Part shown: piece after piece, positions 1 to 6,394 of the stretch
Layout of the letters: each line of letters starts with the position of its first letter
Numbering within the stretch: the stretch's first letter is position 1
From: Dehalococcoidales bacterium
GTDB lineage: Bacteria; Chloroflexota; Dehalococcoidia; Dehalococcoidales; UBA2162
Length of the DNA stretch: 9,779 nt
Assembly (NCBI GenBank): GCA_016932435.1
Contig: JAFGCW010000018.1
Span: 1 to 9,779, forward strand
Reading direction: 5' to 3'
The notes under the pieces: model-generated
What the model was told of the DNA's origin: nothing
Seen by the model: the letters and a program-made list of their open reading frames with translations, nothing else
Databases searched by the model: none
Program-made: the position numbers and the translations under genes

Positions 1-183
1 AATATCAAGATTTATGGCAGTTTTTATCAATTACCTCAATTATTATCCAGGGAATGTATCGAGAAGCAAGGATTGAATGAACCGTTTTTTTCTCAACTCG
101 TGAAAGTAATGTCGTGTTTAAATATGATTCCGTCAGTTACAGGAATGGCTCGAGAGTTGATTTTAACAGGAGAAAAACGATAG
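1..183 (+). CDS. C-terminal 60 residues of an unidentified protein (5' end outside window)
   Basis: Frame 1 is open from the window edge to a TAG at 181-183, giving 60 residues that end in MARELILTGEKR. The start lies outside the window. The visible part is a mixed helical C-terminus with no membrane segment and no motif that I can assign. The ending recalls the ARELILTG stretch of enoyl-CoA hydratases, but in that family the motif is internal and preceded by a different Gly/Pro-rich loop, so I do not make that call. It runs in the same direction as the next two genes and shares their AT-rich composition. About 180 bp and a likely promoter separate it from them. The reading frame is probably real; the function is unknown. 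Confidence 0.45.
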   Translation, partial: NIKIYGSFYQLPQLLSRECIEKQGLNEPFFSQLVKVMSCLNMIPSVTGMARELILTGEKR

Positions 184-219
184 CAGTTTAACAATCACAA
201 TTTCATGAATCCAGTCCGT

Positions 220-246
220 GTTTCAGGTGGAGTTCGACACTCCGGC
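220..246 (+). repeat. T-arm-like motif, copy 1 of an imperfect direct repeat
   Basis: The stretch beginning GTTTCAGGTG folds into a perfect tRNA-type T arm: stem TGGAG (228-232), seven-base loop TTCGACA (233-239), stem CTCCG (240-244). The first ten bases are identical to those of copy 2 at 3127-3136, and the following AG.TCGA..CTC pattern also matches. There is no acceptor stem partner upstream and no D or anticodon arm, so it is not a complete tRNA. It may be a fragment of a tRNA or tmRNA 3' end left by integration, or a chance hairpin. Confidence 0.35.
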
Positions 247-294
247 AATGAAGTAAAAAGAGGTATCGCATTTGAGGGCAGGTTAGTTCCTTAT

Positions 295-327
295 TTGATG
301 GAAGTAAGTACTAATGAATAATATAAT
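295..327 (+). promoter_or_regulatory. Candidate sigma-70 promoter for the 365-1225 gene
   Basis: TTGATG at 295-300 is followed after 18 bp by TAATAT (319-324). A perfect TATAAT overlaps it at 322-327 but sits 21 bp from the -35. Transcription would begin around 331-336. The -10 box overlaps the upstream in-frame ATG at 314, which argues that translation starts at the later ATG (365) behind its Shine-Dalgarno sequence. Assigned by eye from the consensus only. Confidence 0.4.
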
Positions 328-364
328 AAAGGGAATGATAACTAAGAAACAAGGGGGAGAGCAT

Positions 365-1225
365 ATGTTAGCCCAAGTTGTCCTGACGCCTACGGAGTCT
401 AAAAAACTGATTGCTAAAGCAATTGCCAAATTGGATGTAGTCAGACAGGCAGCGACGGATGGTATGGTTGTCATACATCCAAGCAGCAGTACTTACTTCA
501 TTTTGCAGGAACTGATTGGGGAAAAACCCAAGACCAATTATTGGGTTTGTGGAGTGGTTACTCCAAGGGGAATGTGCGTCGAGATGGCTATGACGGTTAG
601 CGACCATTCTCCTCGAACCGTTGAGTTTAATCCTGGGGATCTCCGGGGATTGTGGGCAATTAAAAAAGGGAAGGTTCTATTTGAAAAAACTCTTTCTGAA
701 TTGATGGAGCAGATGACAGCTAAGGACGTTTTTATAAAAGGGGCAAACGCACTTGATCCTCAGGGCAATGTGGGTGTATTAATCGGAGAGAGTGCAGCTC
801 TGGGAATAGTAATGTCGACGTGGAGGAAAAAGAAGTTCACCTTGATCTACCCAGTAGGGCTAGAGAAATTGATACCGATATCCATACATCAGGCTACAAT
901 GGAAGCGAAGCAAGCTAAGTACGAATATGGAATGGGATTACCCACCGGACTGTTTCCTTGTCCGGACGGAAAAACAATAACCGAAATAGGTGCTGTTAAT
1001 ATCTTGAGTGGTGCCATTGCTGTACCGATTGCGTCAGGTGGTTTAGGTGGTGCTGAGGGAGCAACGACATTAATCATTAAGGGAACTAAGAAACAAGTAA
1101 GAGACGCGATAGAATCCATTGAGCAATCGAAGGGAGCCAGACTGCCTTCATTACGTCTGTCTAATTGTAGCGATTGCCCGGTCCCACATTGCCGATTCCC
1201 CGTTGGAGATAAGCATTGGGCCTAA
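365..1225 (+). CDS. Conserved-looking hypothetical protein, NagB/RpiA/CoA-transferase-like fold with C-terminal Cys cluster
   Basis: A protein of 286 residues starting at ATG 365, placed 4 bp after the strong Shine-Dalgarno AAGGGGGAGA (351-360). An in-frame ATG at 314 lacks such a site and lies in the probable promoter. The N-terminal part (ATDGMVVIHPSSSTYFILQEL) and the middle (GANALDPQGNVGVLIGES, then YPVGLEKLIP) have the Gly-rich loops and strand order seen in the NagB/RpiA/CoA-transferase-like (ISOCOT) superfamily. This is a resemblance, not a firm family assignment. A Gly-rich GGLGGAEGA stretch follows. The C-terminus carries C268-x2-C271-x4-C276, which could bind Zn or Fe-S. There is no signal peptide or membrane helix, so it should be cytoplasmic. 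The flavoprotein gene follows 226 bp downstream on the same strand, perhaps in the same pathway, but nothing shows the substrate. Confidence 0.8.
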   Translation: MLAQVVLTPTESKKLIAKAIAKLDVVRQAATDGMVVIHPSSSTYFILQELIGEKPKTNYWVCGVVTPRGMCVEMAMTVSDHSPRTVEFNPGDLRGLWAIKKGKVLFEKTLSELMEQMTAKDVFIKGANALDPQGNVGVLIGESAALGIVMSTWRKKKFTLIYPVGLEKLIPISIHQATMEAKQAKYEYGMGLPTGLFPCPDGKTITEIGAVNILSGAIAVPIASGGLGGAEGATTLIIKGTKKQVRDAIESIEQSKGARLPSLRLSNCSDCPVPHCRFPVGDKHWA

Positions 1226-1451
1226 AATATTATCAGGGTTAGAAGAAGATACGGTTAGCACTAATACTTGTCGTACCTGCCTAAAACGATACCAGCTATA
1301 ATTCTAAAAATAACAGGAAGTAAAAAGGCAATACGGATTGATCCTAGAGAAAACACAGTATTGTTTAAGGTAAAGTTCGACTTTCACAAGAACAATTGAT
1401 TAGACAATTTCATCAAACAAAAATCATTGTAACGAATACAGGCAGGGAAAA
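1226..1451 (+). other. Intergenic spacer between the hypothetical protein and flavoprotein genes
   Basis: An AT-rich spacer of 226 bp. A TATAAT occurs at 1297-1302, but the nearest -35-like TTGTCG is 23 bp away, so a promoter there is doubtful. A short inverted repeat AAAGT-TCG-ACTTT lies near 1373-1385. TTGATT at 1396-1401 has no matching -10 box. No terminator with a T-tract follows the upstream gene, so read-through into the flavoprotein gene is possible. Confidence 0.4.
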
Positions 1452-2993
1452 ATGGAAAATACTATGAATTATAGTTTCGAAAAGCGACCGGAACCTATCC
1501 CTCAAAATGAAATTGTTGATACCATACAAACGGAGGTTATTGTCATCGGGGCGGGGACATCGGGTCTGGTATGCGCCAACTCGGCAGCCGAAAATGGTAA
1601 TAAAGTGATCCTTATTTCGGCCAGTTCATGTCCTATCGCACGGGGCGGTTCGACACATGCGATTAATAGCAAGCTCACACGTAAGTTGGGTGTGGAATAC
1701 AACGTAGGAAAAAATTTCAAGCAAGAGATTGACAGATCCGGTGGCCGGATAGACCAGGATAAATGGTTCCTCTTCGCTAGAAAGAGCGGCGAAGCCATGG
1801 ACTGGCTAATCGACAAGATGACCAAGGCAGGATACACACCATTTCTCGAGATTGGGGTGGTTGATCCCGATGGAATCATATCTACTTTTCCGGGTGCACA
1901 TTGCTTCGCTAAGAAAACGATGAAAAATGTGGCTATGTCTCAGCCACTTGTCGTGAAGACCCTGGCCGAATGCGCCCAGGCGGCCGGTGTGCAGATACAT
2001 TACAAAACGATAGCTAAACAACTCATCCGTGATAACAATGACGGCCAGGTGAGCGCCGTCATCGCAGAGAATTCAGAGGGACGATACATAAAGTATACCG
2101 GGTCGAGGGGTATTGTCCTGGCTACCGGTGACTTCTCAAGGGATAGAGAGATGGTTTCCAAGTATTGTCCGGAAGTTCTTCCACTGATTGACACTACGCC
2201 GGTGGATTACGACACACAGTATGCTTTTGGAGGTATCTATGCCGGGGACGGACACAAAATGGCCCTGTGGGCAGGCGCTGCATGGCAGCAGGTGGTGCCC
2301 AACGCCCCGATGGTAGTTGGAGGGGCGGGACCGGCACCGCAACCGTATGGTTGTTTCAAAGGGTTGCTGGTGAATAAAAACGGATTGCGATACTGTAACG
2401 AGGACGTCTCGGGAGCGTTGCCAGGTTTGATACAGTTGCGTCAGCCGGAAATGAAAGTGACCGCGATATGGGACTCTACTTACGCAGAATGGATGGCGCC
2501 CTGGCACCCGCAAGGGACACGCTATGGTAGCCCAGGACGAAAGATCGAAGATGTCGTAGCGGAATGGGAAGCCGAAGTTCAGGCCGGCAGAATGTCGAAA
2601 GCAAACTCCGTTCATGACCTTGCCGTCAAGCTCGGCCTGGATACCAGTGTTCTCCAGACGACTGTCAACAGGTATAACGTCTTTTGTGAAAATGGCGTGG
2701 ATGAAGATTATTTCAAACGGAAGGACTTGCTGGTACCTGTGAAGAATAGTCCTTTTTATGGACAAACAAGCAATACGCCGAGGCTGTTAGTAGTGTGTGG
2801 CGGACTGCGTACGAATATCAAGATGCAGGTACTCGATAAAAAAGATGAAGTTATTCCGGGTCTGTATGCAGTTGGAACTATGGTTGGTGATATGTTTGCT
2901 AACTATTACACTTACATGCCTTCAGGAATTAACCTTGGCGCCACATGTTTAACTTTTCCATTTCTAGTTGGTCAAGAGATCGCTAACCATTAA
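1452..2993 (+). CDS. FAD-dependent oxidoreductase, fumarate reductase flavoprotein / 3-ketosteroid dehydrogenase-like family
   Basis: A protein of 513 residues, normal for the FAD_binding_2 family (about 450-560). It has the N-terminal dinucleotide-binding fold GAGTSG (33-38), with a second FAD contact at IVLATGDFSR (221-230) and the GDGHKMALWAGA segment (265-276). The C-terminal FAD cap is GGLRTN (450-455), then VIPGLYAVG (467-475) and SGINLGATC (491-499). The family moves hydride between FAD and activated C=C bonds (fumarate, urocanate, enoates, ketosteroids); this substrate cannot be read from the sequence. It has no Tat or Sec signal, no CxxCH heme motif and no covalent-FMN domain, so it is probably a cytoplasmic single-domain enzyme needing a separate electron donor. 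ATG 1452 has AGGGA at 1444-1448, close to the start; ATG 1464 is an alternative. It follows the ISOCOT-like gene in the same direction. Confidence 0.9.
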   Translation: MENTMNYSFEKRPEPIPQNEIVDTIQTEVIVIGAGTSGLVCANSAAENGNKVILISASSCPIARGGSTHAINSKLTRKLGVEYNVGKNFKQEIDRSGGRIDQDKWFLFARKSGEAMDWLIDKMTKAGYTPFLEIGVVDPDGIISTFPGAHCFAKKTMKNVAMSQPLVVKTLAECAQAAGVQIHYKTIAKQLIRDNNDGQVSAVIAENSEGRYIKYTGSRGIVLATGDFSRDREMVSKYCPEVLPLIDTTPVDYDTQYAFGGIYAGDGHKMALWAGAAWQQVVPNAPMVVGGAGPAPQPYGCFKGLLVNKNGLRYCNEDVSGALPGLIQLRQPEMKVTAIWDSTYAEWMAPWHPQGTRYGSPGRKIEDVVAEWEAEVQAGRMSKANSVHDLAVKLGLDTSVLQTTVNRYNVFCENGVDEDYFKRKDLLVPVKNSPFYGQTSNTPRLLVVCGGLRTNIKMQVLDKKDEVIPGLYAVGTMVGDMFANYYTYMPSGINLGATCLTFPFLVGQEIANH

Positions 2994-3027
2994 ATCAATT
3001 AATGTACTATAAATAGATATGAACAGC

Positions 3028-3047
3028 CCCGATGATGGGGAATCGGG
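3028..3047 (+). other. Short hairpin downstream of the flavoprotein gene
   Basis: CCCGAT (3028-3033) pairs with ATCGGG (3042-3047) across an eight-base loop, 35 bp after the flavoprotein stop. No T-run follows, so it is not a clear intrinsic terminator. It may protect the transcript 3' end or mean nothing. Confidence 0.25.
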
Positions 3048-3126
3048 AGGTCGTTTCTACCAACTCGACTCTGAGACTTCACTATAATTAATGCGTAAAA
3101 ATGCTTGTTGGATGAAGCACGTCGTT

Positions 3127-3160
3127 GTTTCAGGTGCAGCTCGAGTCTCTCCCGTCTCCA
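3127..3160 (+). repeat. T-arm / tmRNA 3'-end-like sequence, copy 2 of the imperfect direct repeat
   Basis: It starts with GTTTCAGGTG, identical to copy 1, continues through a CTCGAGT loop and ends CCGTCTCCA. Bacterial tmRNA (ssrA) genes typically end in a T arm followed by an acceptor strand such as CGTCTCC and then ACCA. Here the T stem is imperfect and CCA-like bases are followed by GG, so it looks like a decayed or partial copy. A hairpin terminator starts 12 bp later, as expected behind a small-RNA gene. The upstream 130 bp after the flavoprotein gene is too short for a whole tmRNA. Known context: islands in Dehalococcoides integrate at the ssrA 3' end. The tmRNA reading here is inference. 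Confidence 0.35.
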
Positions 3161-3171
3161 GGAAAAATAAG

Positions 3172-3201
3172 AAAGTCTCCGAACTACCTCGGGGACTTTT
3201 T
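3172..3201. terminator. Bidirectional intrinsic terminator
   Basis: AAAGTCTCCGA (3172-3182) pairs with TCGGGGACTTT (3189-3199) with one G-T wobble around a six-base loop. On the + strand the stem runs into TTTTT (3197-3201). On the - strand it runs into a T-rich tail (TTTCTTATTTTT). It can therefore end the rightward transcript of the left block and the leftward transcript of the RHS block. Its + strand T-run touches the breakpoint of the RHS remnant at 3202. Confidence 0.75.
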
Positions 3202-3330
3202 CAGTAGGAGTACCTGTTGAATGCCTGCGGATTGGCGGGGTCAGGGATAATAGTATCCGCACTTATGAATCTAATCATGGTTGCATCATAGTACCTCGCC
3301 CCATAATAGTAAAGCCCGGTAGTATTGGTG
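3202..3330 (-). pseudogene. RHS core remnant (module C), both ends lost
   Basis: Read on the - strand, this codes GLYYYGARYYDA, RFISADTIIPDPANPQ and FNRYSY, then meets TGA where the two other copies have CLNNPLKYIDPSGH. About 40 residues of the RHS-repeat-associated core survive. The 5' end decays: TNTTG replaces the DDTG of the other copies, and a TAA lies 11 codons before TNTTG. No variable C-terminus follows; the sequence passes straight into the terminator at 3172-3201. DNA similarity to the copy at 4644-4961 is obvious over 3202-3322. It lies downstream of the lipoprotein at 3394-3885, so it is the most decayed member of a row of three RHS fragments. Confidence 0.85.
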
Positions 3331-3393
3331 AAGTGGCTGTGAAAAGATTTTCTAATTTAGATTGTCAATTATTTAAACATTTTCTGTTAAACT

Positions 3394-3885
3394 CTATTTA
3401 TCATCCTTTACGAGTATCGCTACTATCACATAGTTAAAATAATCACCACCATGTTCTATTTCTCCTGCGGCTTCAATATAACCTGGGCAAGAAACTTTAA
3501 CCTGGAATTTGAATTTAAAAGCTGGAAGGGATCCTGTTCCACTGAAATCACCATTTTCATCTGATATTTCTTTTATAACGCAACTTTTACAATCGGAATA
3601 CTGAAAATCTTTTTCTTCACCTATTTTAATACTTACGTCTTTGAAAGGAACAATCGTCATATCTTTATTGATATTTTCAATAAGGCTTTCTAGCTCCTGT
3701 AGTATATCATTATATGTAGCAACGGATACTATGTATATCTTGCTAGTAGCATCTTCAGGCGCATCAATCCATTTATATACTTTACCCTCTACATGAATGC
3801 CACTATCACCGATAGGAATACTGCACTGGCATGAAATTAACGTTGATAAAGTGAGTACCACAATAACTATCGTAATTTTTTTCAT
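3394..3885 (-). CDS. Lipoprotein with carboxypeptidase-regulatory-like domain; candidate immunity partner of RHS module B
   Basis: A protein of 163 residues. It begins MKK, then a hydrophobic stretch and lipobox LISC (16-19), so it should be a secreted lipoprotein anchored at C19. The mature part has the pattern of a carboxypeptidase-regulatory-like (transthyretin-type) beta-sandwich: VEGKVYKW near 32-39, ISDENGDF at 107-114, FKFQVKVSCPGY at 125-136. The first part of that fold is interrupted by a charged helix (about 58-75). ATG at 3885 has AAAGGAT just upstream, and a good promoter lies at 3929-3957. The gene directly follows the RHS C-terminal module ending at 4008, the usual place of an immunity gene, which is the only reason to suggest that role. 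It could equally be an unrelated surface protein. Confidence 0.75.
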   Translation of the reverse strand: MKKITIVIVVLTLSTLISCQCSIPIGDSGIHVEGKVYKWIDAPEDATSKIYIVSVATYNDILQELESLIENINKDMTIVPFKDVSIKIGEEKDFQYSDCKSCVIKEISDENGDFSGTGSLPAFKFKFQVKVSCPGYIEAAGEIEHGGDYFNYVIVAILVKDDK

Positions 3886-3928
3886 TTTATCCTTTGTTCG
3901 ATCTCTGGATATTCATCTATTCTAATAT

Positions 3929-3957
3929 ATTGTATTATGTGGCTATAATCTCTTCAA
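3929..3957 (-). promoter_or_regulatory. Sigma-70-type promoter for the 3394-3885 lipoprotein gene
   Basis: On the - strand, TTGAAG (3952-3957) and TACAAT (3929-3934) are separated by exactly 17 bp. Transcription would start near 3922, leaving a leader of about 37 bases. The lipoprotein can therefore be expressed independently of the RHS module upstream, as a protective gene would need to be. Confidence 0.55.
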
Positions 3958-4007
3958 TTTACTGACTATGTTTAAACTCATGGAAGTACTCCATAACCTG
4001 TTACTAG

Positions 4008-4895
4008 TCATAATATTCTTTCAAGCAGCCACTCAAGCCAAAACGGGGTAATTTTTTCAGATGATATGCCGGCATATTTTTTAGCATCGCGTTCACTTGG
4101 GATGGAATTATATGCTTTTTTATGGTCCCACCTAATGGCTAGATTAAAGATATAACTAATGCTATAATCCAAATACCAAGATATGGTACCTGCTTCCATC
4201 TGTTCTGCATAATGATAGCATTCTTCTCTAATTACTTTCCCTAAGTAATCTGGAGCCATGTGTTGATATCTGATTCTCACATTGCCCCATTTTAAAAACC
4301 ATAACCTATTTCCAGTACTCATAGCAAAAGCACCACCAATAATATCCGCTGCAGGTGAACCTTCTGCAGCTAAGACTGTTGGTATAGGATCATCCATGAG
4401 CTCGGTATATGTATCCATATAGATGGTGAAACTAGCGTTAGAATCGTAGATTTCAGTAATGTGAAAATCATAATCCGAACTTTCTAGCAATTCTGTAACC
4501 CCTGGATCTCCACTGCGAAATTTTCCATATGCAATGAGGGTATCAATATCCTCCCCGAGGGCCCTTGCTATCGCGACTAATCTCATATAATCACCTGAAG
4601 CCAACGCTGCATCAATATCTTCTACGTCAACTCCGCTAATAAGTACATCATGCCCGCTCGGGTCTATATACTTCAGCGGATTATTCAGGCAGTAGGAGTA
4701 CCTGTTGAAGCTCTGCGGGTTGGCAGGATTGGGAATAATGGTATCCGCGCTGATGAACCTTCCCATGCTCGCATCATAATATCTAGCCCCATAATAGTAA
4801 AGCCCTGTATCATCCAGTCTTTGCCCTGTAAAGAGCCTGTCCGTGGGGAAATTTTCGGGACTATTTCGGCAGACTCCGAATGGGTAGTATTTCAT
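4008..4895 (-). CDS. Orphan RHS C-terminal module B: RHS core plus zincin-like C-terminus with altered HExxH (EECYH)
   Basis: The frame has 295 residues from ATG 4895, but RHS homology starts earlier, directly after a TAA at 4962-4964 (PQDHLSGTSLVTDEYG). The ATG has no Shine-Dalgarno sequence and is an ordinary Met inside the core, so this is a truncated gene or silent cassette. RHS core: KYYPFG at 2-7, FTGQRLDDTGLYYYGARYYD 22-41, RFISAD 46-51, DPSGH 78-82, the standard end of the core where variable toxin domains attach. The C-terminus (83-295) has VIREECYHYAEQ (221-232) and SIPSERDAKKYAG (264-276). This resembles the HExxHxxQ plus later ExxA layout of zincin peptidase domains in RHS tips, but Glu224 replaces the first zinc His. 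A catalytically weak or dead toxin is one reading. A lipoprotein gene follows. Confidence 0.75.
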   Translation of the reverse strand: MKYYPFGVCRNSPENFPTDRLFTGQRLDDTGLYYYGARYYDASMGRFISADTIIPNPANPQSFNRYSYCLNNPLKYIDPSGHDVLISGVDVEDIDAALASGDYMRLVAIARALGEDIDTLIAYGKFRSGDPGVTELLESSDYDFHITEIYDSNASFTIYMDTYTELMDDPIPTVLAAEGSPAADIIGGAFAMSTGNRLWFLKWGNVRIRYQHMAPDYLGKVIREECYHYAEQMEAGTISWYLDYSISYIFNLAIRWDHKKAYNSIPSERDAKKYAGISSEKITPFWLEWLLERIL

Positions 4896-4961
4896 GGTGC
4901 CGTTGGCAGATCCGTACTCATCAGTGACCAGGGACGTACCGCTCAGGTGGTCCTGGGGTAG
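4644..4961 (-). repeat. RHS core DNA repeat, copy B
   Basis: DNA similar to copy A (7037-7336) runs from the shared TACATCATGCCC block at its left end to the shared ACCTsAGCGGyACGTC block (- strand) at its right end. Copy C (3202-3322) matches its middle third. The right edge coincides with the DUF2807 stop codon. Confidence 0.8.
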
Positions 4962-5516
4962 TTACTCGGAGCCTTCCAGTTCGCCGCTGCTGGCGCCGTC
5001 AATGTTGAATTCAACGTCGCCGGCGGTCATTTCCCCGGTTACTTCACTGGCGCCCGACACATTCAATTTTACATCTCCGGCTGCAATATCATCCAGTTCG
5101 AGCAAGCTCGCACCGGAAAGCTCGAAGTCGATACCGGCACGGGAGCTGTAATCTTTGAAAGAGCATTCAGCCGCGCCGTCCAGTTTCAAGGCGCGCAGGT
5201 GAGGCACGGTGATAGCAGCTTTTGCGGTCACGTTCACGTACTGGGCTTTGGCCAGGCCCATCTTCAGAGTGTCATCTTCCTTCTTTACTTCCAGGTTCTC
5301 CATGATATTATCATCGGCAGTTACGCTGATAGAGAAGGAATCCGCGCAGGTAATCGTCACCAGGAAAGGTCCGTCGATAGCGATAGCGGAAAAGTCATCG
5401 ATGGCGAATTCCTCGGTCTTCAGTTCCCCGGAACCCTTGACCAGGACGGTGCAGGCGGAAACGGGCAGGGAAACAACCAGCAGCAGCACCAATATCAGCA
5501 ACAACGTTTTTTTCAC
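4962..5516 (-). CDS. DUF2807 (head-GIN, adhesin-like beta-solenoid) lipoprotein, probably truncated at its C-terminus
   Basis: A protein of 184 residues. It starts at GTG 5516 behind AGAGGAAG, with a hydrophobic signal and lipobox VSAC (19-22). The mature part shows the DUF2807 pattern: FAIDDFSAIAIDGPFLVTI near 37-55, then repeating rungs of about 20 residues built on (S/D)GAS (FELSGAS 131-137, LNVSGAS 151-157, FNIDGAS 171-177). The family commonly continues for further rungs, but here the frame ends eight residues after the last GAS with a TAA that abuts the RHS core of module B in the same frame. This suggests loss of the C-terminal rungs when the RHS fragment arrived. It is GC-richer than the RHS C-termini around it, more like the ABC operon. 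It has its own promoter at 5593-5621. Function in the family is unknown; surface location is likely. Confidence 0.85.
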   Translation of the reverse strand: MKKTLLLILVLLLVVSLPVSACTVLVKGSGELKTEEFAIDDFSAIAIDGPFLVTITCADSFSISVTADDNIMENLEVKKEDDTLKMGLAKAQYVNVTAKAAITVPHLRALKLDGAAECSFKDYSSRAGIDFELSGASLLELDDIAAGDVKLNVSGASEVTGEMTAGDVEFNIDGASSGELEGSE

Positions 5517-5592
5517 CGTTCTTCCTCTTGTGGATTACTACGGGATGAAACGGGCGATTCAGTCGATTACGACGTTTCAGACAATACGCTCT

Positions 5593-5621
5593 ATTCCAGG
5601 TAGAAATATTAATTATGTCAA
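5593..5621 (-). promoter_or_regulatory. Promoter for the DUF2807 gene
   Basis: On the - strand a perfect TTGACA (5616-5621) lies 17 bp before TGGAAT (5593-5598). Transcription would start near 5586, about 70 bases before the GTG start of the DUF2807 gene. A transcript from here would also read into RHS module B. Confidence 0.55.
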
Positions 5622-5685
5622 TACTCCAGCTACGAGAATGCTGAAGTGGCAAGTTAACTAAAAATAAGGAAACCGCTTATGGTCA

Positions 5686-6348
5686 TTAAAGAATCTTGAA
5701 GGTTTTTAAGACATGTTCAAAATCTTTCTTTACATGATCATTGTAGGAATCTATGTCCGTATATACAGATATTTCCCATATTAAACCTTTATAATCAAAA
5801 AATATGCTTCTATATATTACAAATTCAGGATCACGTGGTTTTTTTACTACATATGCATCTTTAGGAACAGGCTTCGTTGTATAGGAGAGAGTAACCTCGT
5901 GTCCTTCTATTCCTGCTATAACTACATCGTGCCGCTCCTCTATTTTGAAATCTTCTTGGGCATTTCCTGGAGCACGCGAAATATGGTCTTCCACAACGGT
6001 CATTACGCTAGGATAGCCTTCTGCAGTCTTTTGTATGTATATATCTATTTCGTTAATAAAACCCTTATAGAAATCTTCTGTAGGAATACCATTTAACCCG
6101 ACAGTCGTATAAGTATACCTTGGCATGAACTGTGATTGAATTTCGTAGTATGCAGGATATTCGAAAGAGAAGGATGGTATGCATTTATCCGGTGTAATGA
6201 AGGTTTGATAGTCATCACCCCCCGTATACTCCATCGGTTTGTATGTTATCACTTTATGGTTACCACAACTAACTAACGAAAACAACATCACGATTAGTAG
6301 TAAAACGTGAAATACAATGACCAGCCATGTTAATCTACAATTACTCAT
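5686..6348 (-). CDS. PsbP-like lipoprotein; candidate immunity partner of RHS module A
   Basis: A protein of 220 residues with an N-terminal hydrophobic segment (8-27) ending in lipobox LVSC (25-28), so a membrane-anchored lipoprotein. The mature part (IPSFSFEYPAYYEI 57-70, GIEGHEVTLSYTT 146-158, RSIFFDYKGLIWEISVYTD 180-198, HVLKTFKIL 212-220) has the pattern of PsbP-like/DUF1795-type domains: an opening YP strand, a central GxE strand, then an F...G..W.i......D strand and a final F..vl.tF. It begins 46 bp after the stop of RHS module A on the same strand. The only Shine-Dalgarno (TAAGGAG, complement of 6364-6370) lies in that gap, 15 bases from the ATG, which is far; an in-frame TAA excludes an earlier start. 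Its position fits an immunity gene; the role is unproven. Confidence 0.75.
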   Translation of the reverse strand: MSNCRLTWLVIVFHVLLLIVMLFSLVSCGNHKVITYKPMEYTGGDDYQTFITPDKCIPSFSFEYPAYYEIQSQFMPRYTYTTVGLNGIPTEDFYKGFINEIDIYIQKTAEGYPSVMTVVEDHISRAPGNAQEDFKIEERHDVVIAGIEGHEVTLSYTTKPVPKDAYVVKKPRDPEFVIYRSIFFDYKGLIWEISVYTDIDSYNDHVKKDFEHVLKTFKIL

Positions 6349-6394
6349 GTATAATTAATGATACTCCTTACCTTAAGTGTCCAAAGACGATATA

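Noticed and set aside
1..183. Enoyl-CoA hydratase C-terminus, because of the ARELILTG stretch
   Set aside because: In that family the motif is internal and preceded by a characteristic Gly/Pro loop. Here it is followed at once by a stop and the preceding residues do not fit.
220..246. A tRNA gene
   Set aside because: Only the T arm folds. No acceptor-stem partner, D arm or anticodon arm is found upstream.
314..364. Start of the hypothetical protein at ATG 314
   Set aside because: That ATG overlaps the likely -10 box and has no Shine-Dalgarno. ATG 365 has a strong one at the right distance.
1268..1302. Promoter with TATAAT at 1297-1302
   Set aside because: The only -35-like sequence is 23 bp away, too far for a standard promoter, and there is no extended -10.
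2136..2765. Minus-strand frame of 209 codons
   Set aside because: It lies entirely inside the well-supported flavoprotein gene and its product has no family features.
2999..3262. Minus-strand frame of 87 codons over the RHS remnant and terminator
   Set aside because: It reads the RHS core DNA in the wrong frame and crosses a hairpin terminator.
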